16,788 nt of DNA from Verrucomicrobiota bacterium (GCA_003219675.1 QHPW01000061.1:3476-20263), one strand, 5' to 3'. Shown: positions 1-7,943, counted from the stretch's first letter. Made by a program: numbers and translations. Notes: generated by a model not told the origin, from the letters alone.

Positions 1-63
1 CGGGTCTGCGACCCGCAGCAGGTTCATGGAAAGCCTCCCCGGTTTTCCAACGCGCATTGAGGG

Positions 64-157
64 CCATGAACGGTGGGGCGAGACTCCGTCGAGCCCTAAT
101 TCTCTGTCGTTGGGAGGGATCAGGGCTCGACGGAGTCTCGCCCCACCGGGTTCATGG
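64..157. repeat. Long imperfect inverted repeat (REP-like palindrome)
   Basis: The left arm (64-97) and right arm (122-157) are reverse complements of about 34 bases. The only difference is two extra C bases in the right arm near its outer end. The loop is 24 bases (98-121). The core of the left arm is GGCGAGACTCCGTCGAGCC. The element lies downstream of the minus-strand propeller operon, so it could stop or stabilise that transcript. No run of T follows in that direction, so it is not a standard intrinsic terminator. A dispersed REP-like element is the better reading. Positions 1-63 and 158-253 show no gene. Confidence 0.8.
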
Positions 158-253
158 GGAGGGAGAAACAGTCTCAGTCTCTTTGCCATTCTCACCCTCC
201 GTGTGCGGCTCAGGCGCATGGGACTCATCAGGCGGTCGAGCCAGGGGGCTCCG

Positions 254-1897
254 CTATTTTTTCTCACCGAGTCCTTTCGGACTCACGTCCACTTTAGGAC
301 GGTCGCTGCTCGGCGCGTGGCGAGCGGCGTCGTGAATCGCATAGAGATGCGCGTTGCTCGCGACGTAGACGACACCGTTGGCCACGACCGGCGTGGAATA
401 AACCGGCGATCCGAGATTTGGACCGTCCTCTTCCTTGCCGGCGATCACCGTCTTGCTCAGGATTTTCTTTTCCTTGCGGGCAGCGAGGACCACGAAATCA
501 CCGTCTTCATCCCCGCAATAGACCTTGCCGTCGGCGACCAGCGTTGAGCCCCACATATGCGCTTTCATGTCGTGCGTCCAGTAGAGCTTGCCGGTCTCGG
601 CGTCGAGGCAATACACGAAGCCGGAGAAGTCGCCGACGAACAAGAGGCCGGAGTCCGGGTCAATCGAAACCGTCGAGATACTGCGGTGGATCTTATCGTA
701 GCTCCAGATTTTGCCGGTCGGCGTGATGTCGCCGGTCCGCGTGGCGTCGATGCAGGTCAGTATGCCGACGCCTTCGCCGTGCTCGGGGTCCTGGCCAACG
801 GCGACGTAAACGCGATTCTTGTAGAAGACCGGTGTCGCGTTGATTTCACTGACGCCTTCCGCGGCGGGGTACTTGAATTTTTTCCGCTCCGGCGGGTTGC
901 AATCGTATTTCCAGGCAACCTTGAGATAGGTCGAGTCGCCTTCCTTCACCGGCCTGGAGTCGAAGGCGTAGCAGTAGCCGTCGCCGCCGCCGAAGAAAAG
1001 CAGTTTCCTGCCGTTCACCAGACCCATCGACGGGGAGCTCCATTGTACGTGGAAAATATGCGGGCCGATGTGCGCGTCATCCTCGGCGGCGAACTCTCCG
1101 GTCGCCTTGTTCAAGGCGATGAAGCTGGGAGAATTGGGCGAGGGAATATTGACGTGGGACCAGTCCTGTCCGTTGGAAGTGCAGACGTACACCAGATCGT
1201 CCACGATGAGCACGGAACAGTTCGAGGCGTTGTGTGGGAACACGCCCAGCTCGTCCATCATGTTATAGACCCAGATGATGTCGGCGTCGCGAGGGCCGAT
1301 TCTCGCTTGCGGTTTGCCGGGACCGACCACGTATTGCGCCTCGTCCATAAATGGGCCGTCGTTGCCGTTGGCCATGCCCTCGGTGTCGAGGCAAATGACT
1401 TCGCAACGGCTGGTCACCAGATAAACGCGATTGCCTTCCACGCAGGGCGAGGAAAGCAGGCCGAGTCCTTCCCAGTCATTCACTTTGCCGGACGCGAGTT
1501 TGGGAACGACGAGCTGCCAGAGAAACTCGCCGGTCTTTTCGTCGAAGCACAACAGGATGCTACGGTCGCCCTGATGTTGCGGATCGCGAGGATTTTCGTT
1601 GTTGGTGCCGATGAACACCTTGCCGCCGGCGACGACGACGTTGCCGTAGGCCTGTGAACCGAGTTTGGCCACCCACTTCACGTTCCTGGTGGTGTTCATA
1701 TCGATGTCGTCAGTGCCGGATTTGGGTTTGCCGGGATCGAAACGATCCGGCAGGCCTTTGGCGGGCGAATACATGTTGCGGCCGGGATCGGGTCCGCCCC
1801 AACGCGGCCAGTCCTGGGCGGCCATCGCGGGGCTGATTAAGATTAAAAGGAAGATCAGGATTGAGAGATTCTCATGATCGAAACGGATGGTTTTCAT
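254..1897 (-). CDS. Exported PQQ-like beta-propeller repeat protein (547 aa)
   Basis: The protein opens with a Sec-type signal peptide (hydrophobic residues about 11-22, then SPAMA-AQ), followed by the WPRWGGPDPGRN motif common at the start of secreted propeller proteins. Blade-like repeats follow, with motifs such as LCFDEKTGEFLWQ, VYCLDAETGKLYW and VYVASNAHLYAI. These match the PQQ-like/quinoprotein-alcohol-dehydrogenase-like propeller superfamily. No catalytic quinoprotein signature was seen, so a binding or scaffold role is more likely than a dehydrogenase. The frame stays open upstream to 2866, but that part is antisense-shadow sequence over the neighbouring gene. The start at 1897 is chosen because the signal peptide begins there. 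The gene begins 44 bases after the stop of the other propeller gene, suggesting an operon. The last 15 or so residues (KVDVSPKGLGEKK end) are low-complexity and lie over a small hairpin. Substrate is unknown. Confidence 0.88.
   Translation of the reverse strand: MKTIRFDHENLSILIFLLILISPAMAAQDWPRWGGPDPGRNMYSPAKGLPDRFDPGKPKSGTDDIDMNTTRNVKWVAKLGSQAYGNVVVAGGKVFIGTNNENPRDPQHQGDRSILLCFDEKTGEFLWQLVVPKLASGKVNDWEGLGLLSSPCVEGNRVYLVTSRCEVICLDTEGMANGNDGPFMDEAQYVVGPGKPQARIGPRDADIIWVYNMMDELGVFPHNASNCSVLIVDDLVYVCTSNGQDWSHVNIPSPNSPSFIALNKATGEFAAEDDAHIGPHIFHVQWSSPSMGLVNGRKLLFFGGGDGYCYAFDSRPVKEGDSTYLKVAWKYDCNPPERKKFKYPAAEGVSEINATPVFYKNRVYVAVGQDPEHGEGVGILTCIDATRTGDITPTGKIWSYDKIHRSISTVSIDPDSGLLFVGDFSGFVYCLDAETGKLYWTHDMKAHMWGSTLVADGKVYCGDEDGDFVVLAARKEKKILSKTVIAGKEEDGPNLGSPVYSTPVVANGVVYVASNAHLYAIHDAARHAPSSDRPKVDVSPKGLGEKK
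269..284 (-). other. Small hairpin with GAAA loop inside the 3' end of the propeller gene
   Basis: Read on the minus strand, GAGTCC and GGACTC pair perfectly around a GAAA tetraloop, 12 bases before the stop codon of the propeller gene. An A-rich stretch and the TAG stop follow. It may help 3'-end formation or mRNA stability. The role is inferred only from the structure. Confidence 0.45.
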
Positions 1898-1930
1898 GGA
1901 GGGATTAAGATTAAGAGGAAGATTAAGATT
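1835..1930. repeat. Two direct copies of a 28-base GATTAAG-type repeat, one inside a signal-peptide coding region
   Basis: The copy at 1903-1930 lies between the two propeller genes. The copy at 1835-1862 lies inside the downstream gene. They match at 25 of 28 positions. On the plus strand each reads as two GATTAAGATTAA-like halves joined by AGGAA. On the coding (minus) strand the inner copy encodes most of the hydrophobic core of the signal peptide (residues about 12-21). A third, more diverged member of the family is at 12621-12644. Confidence 0.8.
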
Positions 1931-1941
1931 AAGAAACCAAG

Positions 1942-4275
1942 TTAATTCGCCGTCACCAAAATGTTGTCGATATAAACGCGCATATCCTGCGGCGAAAAGC
2001 CGAACAGGCCGGGACAGCCGTTTTGATGCGCGTGTTTGTGGGGCACCTCCAGCGTCCAGGCAGCCGGCTCCGCCTCGCCCCTGGGCCAGGCCTTTGCGCG
2101 TACTACGCCGGAACCGTCCGGGGCCACATCGACTCGCGCTTTCAGATGATACCACACATTCGGGGACCAGTTGAACTCCTTCCCAAAGCGGAACAATTCG
2201 TCGTTCGAGCTGAGTTCCAGCTTCTTCTCGTTGCCCTTGAGAACAATCTTGTAGCGCTGGTTGATGAGACCCACATCCGACATCTTGCGCCTGTTCCCTT
2301 CGCTCATCACATCCGACTCGATGGTATAATTCTTCAAGCCCGGATCGCCCATGAACACCGTCGCACGCTGGAAGAAGCGGTTGTCGACGGTTTTTACCAG
2401 GCATTTGTTCCCGTCTTTCTCGCGCACGTCGAACTTGAACCGCGCGCCAATCCAAGGCAGTGGCGGATACGCAAAGGGCGTCGGTGGCTCGACGTTGTTG
2501 GTTGTCGTCTCGCTCAACTGAAACGACTCGAAGTCCTGTTTGATGGGCAGGCCGGGCAGGACGCGTCCGCGAAACGTGCCGCGCAATTTTCCGACGACCG
2601 CCTCGAACGCGCCCGCGGACGGCGCCGCGTCGGACGCGGCCACCAGTTGGCCGGCATCGTTGAATTCGGCTTTCATCGAAGCTCTGACTCGCGCTGTCGG
2701 TGGAATGTAGTGGGACCATTTGAGTTGTTGCGGGTCTTTGATTTCCCCGACCGTCAGACCGTTCGCGTCGAGCTCCCGCGCGCGAAAAGAAACTTTGTCG
2801 GCGGGTTTCAACAGAACTTCCGCAGGAATGATCTGCAACTGAGCGGCCGGGCCGGGCGCAGGCCATTGTTCTTCAGTCGCAGCCTGCGGGAGGCCGGGGT
2901 TGCTTCCCTTTTGGCCGAAGCAATAGAGCTTCTTGCTCGTCTGGACGTAAATCCGGCCGTTATAGACCGTCGGCACACCGAAACAACGGCCCTCCAGTAC
3001 GGCGTGCGACAGGATTTCACCCCCGTCGGCGCGCGGTTTGACGATGTAAAATGCTCCTCGGCCTGCGGTTTCATCGGCACCTTCCTCCTTCTGACCCGGC
3101 TCATTCAGAATGGGCACATACAACTTGCCGTCCGCGTAGATGGGGCAGGCGTTGCGTTGTTCGATGCCCAATTTGAGCTTCCAGAGAACCTTGCCGTTCC
3201 TCGCATCAATGGCGGCGAGATTCCCGACTTCGCTGGTGAGGTAAACCGTGTCGCCGACCAGAATGGGCGAGCTGGTCGAAGTGCGCAGCTCGTTGGCCCA
3301 AAGTTCAACTTCCGACCGGGGCACAATCACCGGGCCGGCCGCCGCGTTGGTCGGGGTCGCGTGTGGGATTTTCATCGCCACCATCTGGCCGGGCTCATAA
3401 GGCGTTCCGTAGATCGCGATGATCTTGTCGTTGTTATGGACGAGCACGGAGGAATTGATGCCGGCTTTGAACAGCGGGATGCGCCAGATCGGGTCACCCG
3501 TGCGAGCGTTCACACAAACGATGCTGCCATCGCCCGTGGACGCATAAAACACGCGTTTGCCATCGAGCCAACCCAGCACCGGCAGCGAGAACGAGTTGTC
3601 GGTCGGGCGGTCGCCGGGAGCCGAAGCCCACACCAGTTCACCCGTCTTCTTGTCGAAAGCGTAGAAACGGTCGCCGCCCGGTCCGTGCGCCCCCCAATTG
3701 GCGGTGATCCCGCGCGTGATAACCAGGTCCTGGTCGATCAACGGCGATGCGGTGCGGCCGTTCGGGAAAGTCAGCCGTCCGTAAACCTCCATCATGGACA
3801 GGTCCCAGAGCTTCCTGCCGTCAGCGGTGAACGCCGCGAGAATGCCCTGCGTTCCCTGCAAATAGACGTTGCCGGTCTCCGGATCGATTGTCGGGCTCGA
3901 GGTGGCGTAGCGATGGTAAATGATGTCGCTGAGAAAATCGCCATAGCCATGCTGCCAAAGCTGCTGACCGGTCTCGGCGTCGTAGCAAGCGATCACTTCC
4001 TGCAAATCCGGTCCTTCGCCCGTGTAGCCGACGATGTAAAGCCGACGGTTCGCGATGACCGGCGTGGATTGGCCGGGCAGGTTCGCCGTCCACAAGGGGT
4101 GCCCGGCGTCCACTTTGTCCGGCAGATTTTTTTCGAGCGAAGTGCCGTTCTGGTTCGGCCCGCGCCAGTTCAGCCAGCCCTGCACGGTCGCGGCGTGGGT
4201 CGCGGAAATGGCGCCGAACTGGCAGACCGCCACCAGACTGATAAGGCGGGCGAGAAACAAGCGTGAAATTTTCAT
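1942..4275 (-). CDS. Exported PQQ-like beta-propeller protein with C-terminal LamG-like domain (777 aa)
   Basis: A signal peptide (residues 1-29, ending ATHA-A) precedes the motif WLNWRGPNQNGTS at about residue 34. This is the usual opening of secreted PQQ-like propellers. Residues about 35-455 form the propeller, with blade motifs ACYDAETGQQLWQ, YAFDKKTGELVW, VCVNARTGDPIW and AAIDARNGKVLWKL. Residues about 480-575 look like an Ig-like linker, and residues 577-777 like a concanavalin/LamG-type fold that ends in RVYIDNILVTAN. The start at 4275 is chosen over the in-frame ATG at 4341 because the signal peptide begins there. It is the first gene of a minus-strand operon with the 547-residue propeller and is divergent from the MarR regulator across 74 bases. 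The combination suggests binding of an extracellular polymer, probably carbohydrate. No enzymatic residues were identified. Confidence 0.88.
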   Translation of the reverse strand: MKISRLFLARLISLVAVCQFGAISATHAATVQGWLNWRGPNQNGTSLEKNLPDKVDAGHPLWTANLPGQSTPVIANRRLYIVGYTGEGPDLQEVIACYDAETGQQLWQHGYGDFLSDIIYHRYATSSPTIDPETGNVYLQGTQGILAAFTADGRKLWDLSMMEVYGRLTFPNGRTASPLIDQDLVITRGITANWGAHGPGGDRFYAFDKKTGELVWASAPGDRPTDNSFSLPVLGWLDGKRVFYASTGDGSIVCVNARTGDPIWRIPLFKAGINSSVLVHNNDKIIAIYGTPYEPGQMVAMKIPHATPTNAAAGPVIVPRSEVELWANELRTSTSSPILVGDTVYLTSEVGNLAAIDARNGKVLWKLKLGIEQRNACPIYADGKLYVPILNEPGQKEEGADETAGRGAFYIVKPRADGGEILSHAVLEGRCFGVPTVYNGRIYVQTSKKLYCFGQKGSNPGLPQAATEEQWPAPGPAAQLQIIPAEVLLKPADKVSFRARELDANGLTVGEIKDPQQLKWSHYIPPTARVRASMKAEFNDAGQLVAASDAAPSAGAFEAVVGKLRGTFRGRVLPGLPIKQDFESFQLSETTTNNVEPPTPFAYPPLPWIGARFKFDVREKDGNKCLVKTVDNRFFQRATVFMGDPGLKNYTIESDVMSEGNRRKMSDVGLINQRYKIVLKGNEKKLELSSNDELFRFGKEFNWSPNVWYHLKARVDVAPDGSGVVRAKAWPRGEAEPAAWTLEVPHKHAHQNGCPGLFGFSPQDMRVYIDNILVTAN

Positions 4276-4349
4276 GGTCGTATTCCGGTTCGTAAGGTTC
4301 AACGTCTCGAGTGGAAGAATAAAAACAAAAGTCCGATTCAAAGGTTGTC
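4276..4349. promoter_or_regulatory. Divergent intergenic region between propeller operon and marR-type gene
   Basis: This is the only upstream DNA for both the minus-strand propeller operon and the plus-strand regulator, so both promoters and probably a MarR operator lie here. The right half is A-rich (around 4319-4330). No convincing -35/-10 pair or long palindrome was picked out by eye. The assignment rests on the arrangement, not on a recognised site. Confidence 0.5.
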
Positions 4350-4850
4350 ATGCCTGCCGCCCGGAAAACCCGTTCGACCGAGTCGATGCCGATTGACGCG
4401 CCCGGCCGGCGGCGTCTGCCCATTCTGTTGCGACACGCGTGGTATGGACTGAACCAGGCCTTCCGCCGCCGCGTCGCGCACCTGGGCATCACGCCCGACC
4501 AGTTCACCGTCATGCGCACTCTGCTGGAATCGGGCGGCATCACGCAAAGCGAACTCACCGAACGGATGAGCAGCGACCCGAACACCGTGGCGTCGTTGCT
4601 GGAGCGAATGGAGAAGTCCGGCCTGCTCGAACGCCGGCAGCACGAAAAGGACCGCCGGGCGCATCGCCTTCATCTGAAGGCCGAGGGCCGAAGCCGATAT
4701 CAGAAGGCGCGCCAGGTCGCCATCGCCTTGCAGACCGAAGTGCTCAGCGTTTTGCCGGAAGCAAACCGCGAGGAATTTCTCGAACACCTGGCGCTCGCGG
4801 CCGACGCCTGCCGCGACGCGGCGGAGGATTCGCCCAGGCGCGGGAAATAG
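4350..4850 (+). CDS. MarR-family transcriptional regulator (166 aa)
   Basis: This is a cytoplasmic winged-helix DNA-binding protein. The MarR pattern is clear. ITPDQFTVMRTLLESGGITQ (47-66) leads into the recognition region SDPNTVASLLERMEKSGLLE (75-94). The wing follows, with HEKDRRAHRLHLKAEG (98-113), the conserved D-x-R of the family. The length is slightly above the usual 140-160 because of a basic N-terminal extension; an alternative ATG at 4386 would remove 12 residues. The gene is divergent from the propeller operon and ends 6 bases from the converging DUF1080 gene. Such regulators usually bind a palindrome in their own divergent promoter and respond to a small aromatic or oxidising ligand. 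Control of the propeller operon is inferred from position; the ligand is unknown. Confidence 0.9.
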   Translation: MPAARKTRSTESMPIDAPGRRRLPILLRHAWYGLNQAFRRRVAHLGITPDQFTVMRTLLESGGITQSELTERMSSDPNTVASLLERMEKSGLLERRQHEKDRRAHRLHLKAEGRSRYQKARQVAIALQTEVLSVLPEANREEFLEHLALAADACRDAAEDSPRRGK

Positions 4851-4856
4851 CCTGCT

Positions 4857-5549
4857 TCAATCCAGCACCCTGATCCGCGCATTGCGAATCTGCGCGTGGG
4901 TGTCGCCACGACTCAGCTCCTGAAAACCGATGTGGCCTTTGCGGGGACGATCTTTGACCGGCGGAGCGTCGCTGCCGTTATGGCGTTTCACAGTCTGGTT
5001 TTGCTCATCGAGGTTCAGGTCTTGGATTGTCTGGCCGTTGAGCACCACTTTCAGATGCGATCCTTTCAGAGCGACGTGGTACTTGTTCCATTCGGTCGGC
5101 TTGTAAACCTGCCGGGTCGGGGCAATGGCCCGGTAAATGCCGCCGGTCAGCTCCGAGTCTTTGGCGCTGGTATTGTATCGAAAATCCGCCATCTGCAGTT
5201 CCATGCCGTCGAAGGCGGGGTCGCCGTAAAGCGGGGCCCGCAAAGCGCAGCCGCTGTTGCCGGTCTCGCCCAGCTTGAACTCGAATTCGAGCTCGAAGTC
5301 GCCATATTCCTTTTCGCTGAGCAGCCAACTGCCGCGCGGCTCGCCGCCGTGCAACACACCGTTTTCGACCTTCCAGACCGGATTGCCCTGCGCCGGGTTC
5401 CGCACATCGTCCCACGCGCGCACCAGCCATCCTTTCGGCACACCTTCTTCGGAAAACAATGGAACAAATTGCCGCTCGGCGGCCGGGAGCCGGCTGGCCG
5501 CAACCACGAGCAGGGGAAGCAGAAGCAGGAACGCTCGATTTGATTTCAT
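4857..5549 (-). CDS. Exported DUF1080 (3-keto-disaccharide hydrolase-like) protein (230 aa)
   Basis: A signal peptide (residues 1-24, with the core LLLLPLLVVAAS) is followed by a single DUF1080 domain. Typical features are FVPLFSEEGVPKGW, VWKVENGVLHGG (58-69), SEKEYGDFELEFEFKLGE (78-95), NSGCALRAPL (98-107) and the DGMELQM segment (114-120). The fold is concanavalin/LamG-like. Some relatives act on 3-keto-glycosides and many are only annotated as carbohydrate-associated. The start at 5549 is preferred to the in-frame ATG at 5603 because the signal peptide begins there. The gene converges on the MarR gene with 6 bases between stops, so no room exists for a separate terminator. The nearby Gfo/Idh/MocA enzyme is of a type often found with DUF1080 in sugar-oxidation loci, but it is 3 kb away on the other strand. 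Confidence 0.9.
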   Translation of the reverse strand: MKSNRAFLLLLPLLVVAASRLPAAERQFVPLFSEEGVPKGWLVRAWDDVRNPAQGNPVWKVENGVLHGGEPRGSWLLSEKEYGDFELEFEFKLGETGNSGCALRAPLYGDPAFDGMELQMADFRYNTSAKDSELTGGIYRAIAPTRQVYKPTEWNKYHVALKGSHLKVVLNGQTIQDLNLDEQNQTVKRHNGSDAPPVKDRPRKGHIGFQELSRGDTHAQIRNARIRVLD

Positions 5550-6152
5550 GGCCGAATAAGATTCTTCGGCGGGCCGTAGTTCAAGACTTTTTATGCTTCC
5601 CATTCCACCGCCTCAAGAGAGGTCACAATGGATGCCAGCCTCCTCACGTCGGCTACTAGTACGGTTCATGGGCACAACGCGCGGAGTTTTGTTTCGGGAC
5701 GCCACACGATGGTTTGCGGGCTCGATTGAGGAGGAGCAACCCGTTGAAAGGCGGCGTCGTGACATTGCCCAGTGCTCCCTTTCACCCGCAGACGCGCGCC
5801 GGTTCCCATCAGGCGGGTCCCGCCTGGTGAAAGGAGCACTGGATCCTCCTCATAAATCGCCCCGAAGCGGGACTTAAAGTCCGGCGGGTGTCGGCGCACA
5901 TACAGATCCCCGCCGAAACCCGCCGCCCGCTCTCCCGAGCTGGACAATACAAGCACATCCAAAAGCCGGTGTCGGAATCGGACACCGCTGGTGAGATGCA
6001 CAATCCCCGGCTATTGTTCCGTTGACGGACGGAATCGCATGCGGGGTCCGGGGAACGGGGACGGGAGCGGTAGGAAAACACCGTATTGACCCCATCGACT
6101 CGGAACCTGTACTCGTTTGCTTCAACTACCGAAGCCGTTGATTAACGGGATC
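5550..6152. other. 603-base stretch without a convincing gene
   Basis: Short open frames exist on both strands, but none has a start signal, a recognisable domain or a sensible composition. They are proline-, arginine- and serine-rich, as random GC-rich frames are. The stretch holds a strong inverted repeat (5769-5842) and a small palindrome-like GGGACTTAAAGTCC segment near 5869-5882. The promoter of the gene at 6153 must lie at the right end. Some of it may be decayed coding sequence, but no family could be recognised. Confidence 0.6.
5769..5842. repeat. Nested inverted repeat
   Basis: The outer arms are 5769-5786 (CCAGTGCTCCCTTTCACC) and 5826-5842, complementary except for one extra base in the left arm. 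Inside lies a second palindrome, CAGGCGGG-T-CCCGCCTG (5810-5826), with eight perfect pairs and a one-base centre that shares its last base with the outer arm. No T run follows on either side. It is a structured, probably REP-like element in non-coding DNA. Confidence 0.75.
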
Positions 6153-6875
6153 ATGGAAACGCGAAGATTTGATGCATTGACCGCTTTGCTGCCGGCGTTG
6201 CTTTGGGTTGCCGTTCCCGACCTGCGCGCTCAAACAGACAAAGCCGATGGGGAAGAGGATTCTCAACCCATTGACTTGTCGGCCTTCTACGGAAAGGTGT
6301 CCGGCACCGAAGGGGATTCGTGGTTTACTCACCCGGACTGGAAAATCGTTCCGAAGGGGCTGCAGAATTTCGATGGTATCCTCTTCGACCTCTCGGGAAC
6401 CTTGCTGCTCAAAAGCCAAAATATGCCGCAACTCAAAGAGGCGGTTCGAAACGTCCCGGTGAAAAGGAAATGCCGTTACATTCATCTGCTGCACGGATTC
6501 GGCTACAGCGACGAAGACGGCACGACGATTGCGACGATGGAAATTCATTATGCAAACGGCGAAAAGCGCGCGATTCCGATTATCTGTGGCGTCCACGTTC
6601 GAAACTGGTGGAAGGAGAAAACCGAAAAGATCAGCGACGTCTCCGACCCGAACTCACGTGTGGCCTGGAGCGGTCAGGGCGAATATCCGCCGCCGGATCG
6701 GGCGAGTGTGCGTCTGTTTCGGAGCACGTTTGTGAATCCTCTGTTGAACGCGCCGATTGATCACATCGATTTCGTGTCACAGAACAGCAAGGCCATCCCC
6801 TGCATCGTATCGTTGAGCGTGGGTGACAAGAAACCGGTCGTTGGACCAAAAGCAACGAAGGCGGAGGAGCGCTGA
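6153..6875 (+). CDS. Secreted protein of unknown function, possibly jelly-roll fold (240 aa)
   Basis: The N-terminus has a signal peptide (METRRF, then a hydrophobic stretch to about residue 22, cleavage near LRA-Q27). The mature part has a pattern of short beta strands: NFDGILFDLSGTLLL, KCRYIHLLHGFGYSD, TIATMEIHYANGEKRAIPII, HVRNWWKEK. It then has a second strand-rich half ending IDHIDFVSQNSKAIPCIVSL. The 'IHYANGEKRAIPI' and 'VRNWW' segments resemble carbohydrate-binding-like sandwich domains seen in secreted Verrucomicrobia and Planctomycetes proteins. That is a resemblance, not an identification. The start at 6153 is preferred to a TTG at 6117 because it sits directly before the signal peptide. 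The HEAT-repeat gene starts 29 bases after its stop, so the two are probably co-transcribed. Confidence 0.8.
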   Translation: METRRFDALTALLPALLWVAVPDLRAQTDKADGEEDSQPIDLSAFYGKVSGTEGDSWFTHPDWKIVPKGLQNFDGILFDLSGTLLLKSQNMPQLKEAVRNVPVKRKCRYIHLLHGFGYSDEDGTTIATMEIHYANGEKRAIPIICGVHVRNWWKEKTEKISDVSDPNSRVAWSGQGEYPPPDRASVRLFRSTFVNPLLNAPIDHIDFVSQNSKAIPCIVSLSVGDKKPVVGPKATKAEER

Positions 6876-6904
6876 GCGCCTTCCCGCCGAACTCCAGGAC
6901 GGAC

Positions 6905-7816
6905 ATGAAGCGGTACGGGTACATCGCGACGGCAATTCTATTTGTCGCTCTGGCCGTGGGGCTGTTCGTTCGCATTCTTCCTGAAGAACCTGTCTATCAG
7001 GGACGGCCGATCAGCGCGTGGATTGATCAGCTGACTGGCGGAGTCGGAAGCTCAGCCGGCGCCGTGTCCTCCCACGCGCTGCCAAAACTGTTGGAACAAA
7101 AGCCCGGCGAAGAGATCGTCCCTTACCTGCGCGTGACGCTCCACCGCGGCACCTCGCTGAAGGACAGGGCCTATGCGAAAATCTACTACAAATTGCCCGC
7201 TTTCCTTTTGAAGAAACTCCCGCCGCCAAATCCCGCCAGAGACGCCGAACTTCGGTATCGCGCGGGTTTGATTTTATATTACGTGGGACCCCAGGGAAAA
7301 AAGGCCCTGCCCGATCTGGTTGCTGCGCTCAAAGATCCGGACCCGGAAGTGCGCCGTGTTTCGGCGACGGTGCTCGGCAGCTTCGGAACCGATGCGGCAT
7401 CGGCTGCGCAGGACTTGAACGCCGCATTGATTGACCCATCAGCGGACATCCGTCGCGCTGCGCTCAAAGCGTTGGCCAGTGTGGAAAGCCCGGCAACGAC
7501 CGTTCCAGCGTGCGCGCACATGCTCCAGGACGCTGACGAGGGGGTCAGGACCGACGCGGCGCAAATCCTCCGGGACGTGGGTCCGAGGGCCCGGACAGCA
7601 GTGCGTGAACTTAGCCTGGCGTTGGGGGACCAGAACGATGATGTTTTCCGTTTCGCAGCCATGGCCTTGGGGAGGATCGGCCCCGAAGCCAAAGAAGCTT
7701 TGCCGGCTCTGAGGCAGGCCTTGCGAGAAAACAGGGCTTACAGCGAGACGACCATTCGCTGGGCGCTCAGACAAATCCAGCCTGAGTCAGTCACCAACGG
7801 AGTCGCCAATCGTTGA
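6905..7816 (+). CDS. Membrane-anchored HEAT-repeat protein (303 aa)
   Basis: One N-terminal transmembrane helix (residues about 6-24) is followed by EPVYQGRPISAWIDQL, a linker common to this kind of Verrucomicrobia HEAT protein. At least four HEAT/PBS-type repeats follow: ALPDLVAALKDPDPEVRRVS (134-153), DLNAALIDPSADIRRAALKA (170-189), PACAHMLQDADEGVRTDAAQ (201-220) and ELSLALGDQNDDVFRFAAMA (235-254). A fifth partial repeat starts at ALPALRQAL (266). Such repeats form a curved surface for protein contacts; no catalytic site is expected. AGGA at 6896-6899 is a plausible ribosome binding site. The topology suggests the repeats face the periplasm. The probable partner is the secreted product encoded just upstream. 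Confidence 0.88.
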   Translation: MKRYGYIATAILFVALAVGLFVRILPEEPVYQGRPISAWIDQLTGGVGSSAGAVSSHALPKLLEQKPGEEIVPYLRVTLHRGTSLKDRAYAKIYYKLPAFLLKKLPPPNPARDAELRYRAGLILYYVGPQGKKALPDLVAALKDPDPEVRRVSATVLGSFGTDAASAAQDLNAALIDPSADIRRAALKALASVESPATTVPACAHMLQDADEGVRTDAAQILRDVGPRARTAVRELSLALGDQNDDVFRFAAMALGRIGPEAKEALPALRQALRENRAYSETTIRWALRQIQPESVTNGVANR

Positions 7817-7943
7817 ATTGCATCAAACCTCCAACCCCCCCGGTCTCTAAAATTGTGGCCAGGGAGCAGGGTTCGGTGTATCTGAATGAGGACCAACACA
7901 AATCCTGAATCGGTCCGGGAATTAAACAGCGCAAAACAAAACT

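Noticed and set aside
64..157. Intrinsic terminator
   Set aside because: The stem is long enough, but no T run follows on the minus strand, where the operon would end.
557..1657. 366-codon open frame on the plus strand
   Set aside because: Antisense shadow of the smaller propeller gene; no recognisable domain.
1835..1930. CRISPR-like array
   Set aside because: Only two imperfect copies, one in coding sequence, with no uniform spacers and no cas genes.
1898..2866. Upstream extension of the smaller propeller gene (total 870 codons open)
   Set aside because: The extension lies over the 3' part of the other propeller gene in a different frame, has a basic low-quality composition, and a proper signal peptide starts at 1897.
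2023..4266. 747-codon open frame on the plus strand
   Set aside because: It is antisense to the 777-residue propeller gene, is rich in Arg, His, Gly and Val as GC-rich shadow frames are, and has no domain or export signal.
254..4275. True PQQ-dependent dehydrogenases
   Set aside because: Only propeller blade motifs are present; no catalytic quinoprotein signature was found.
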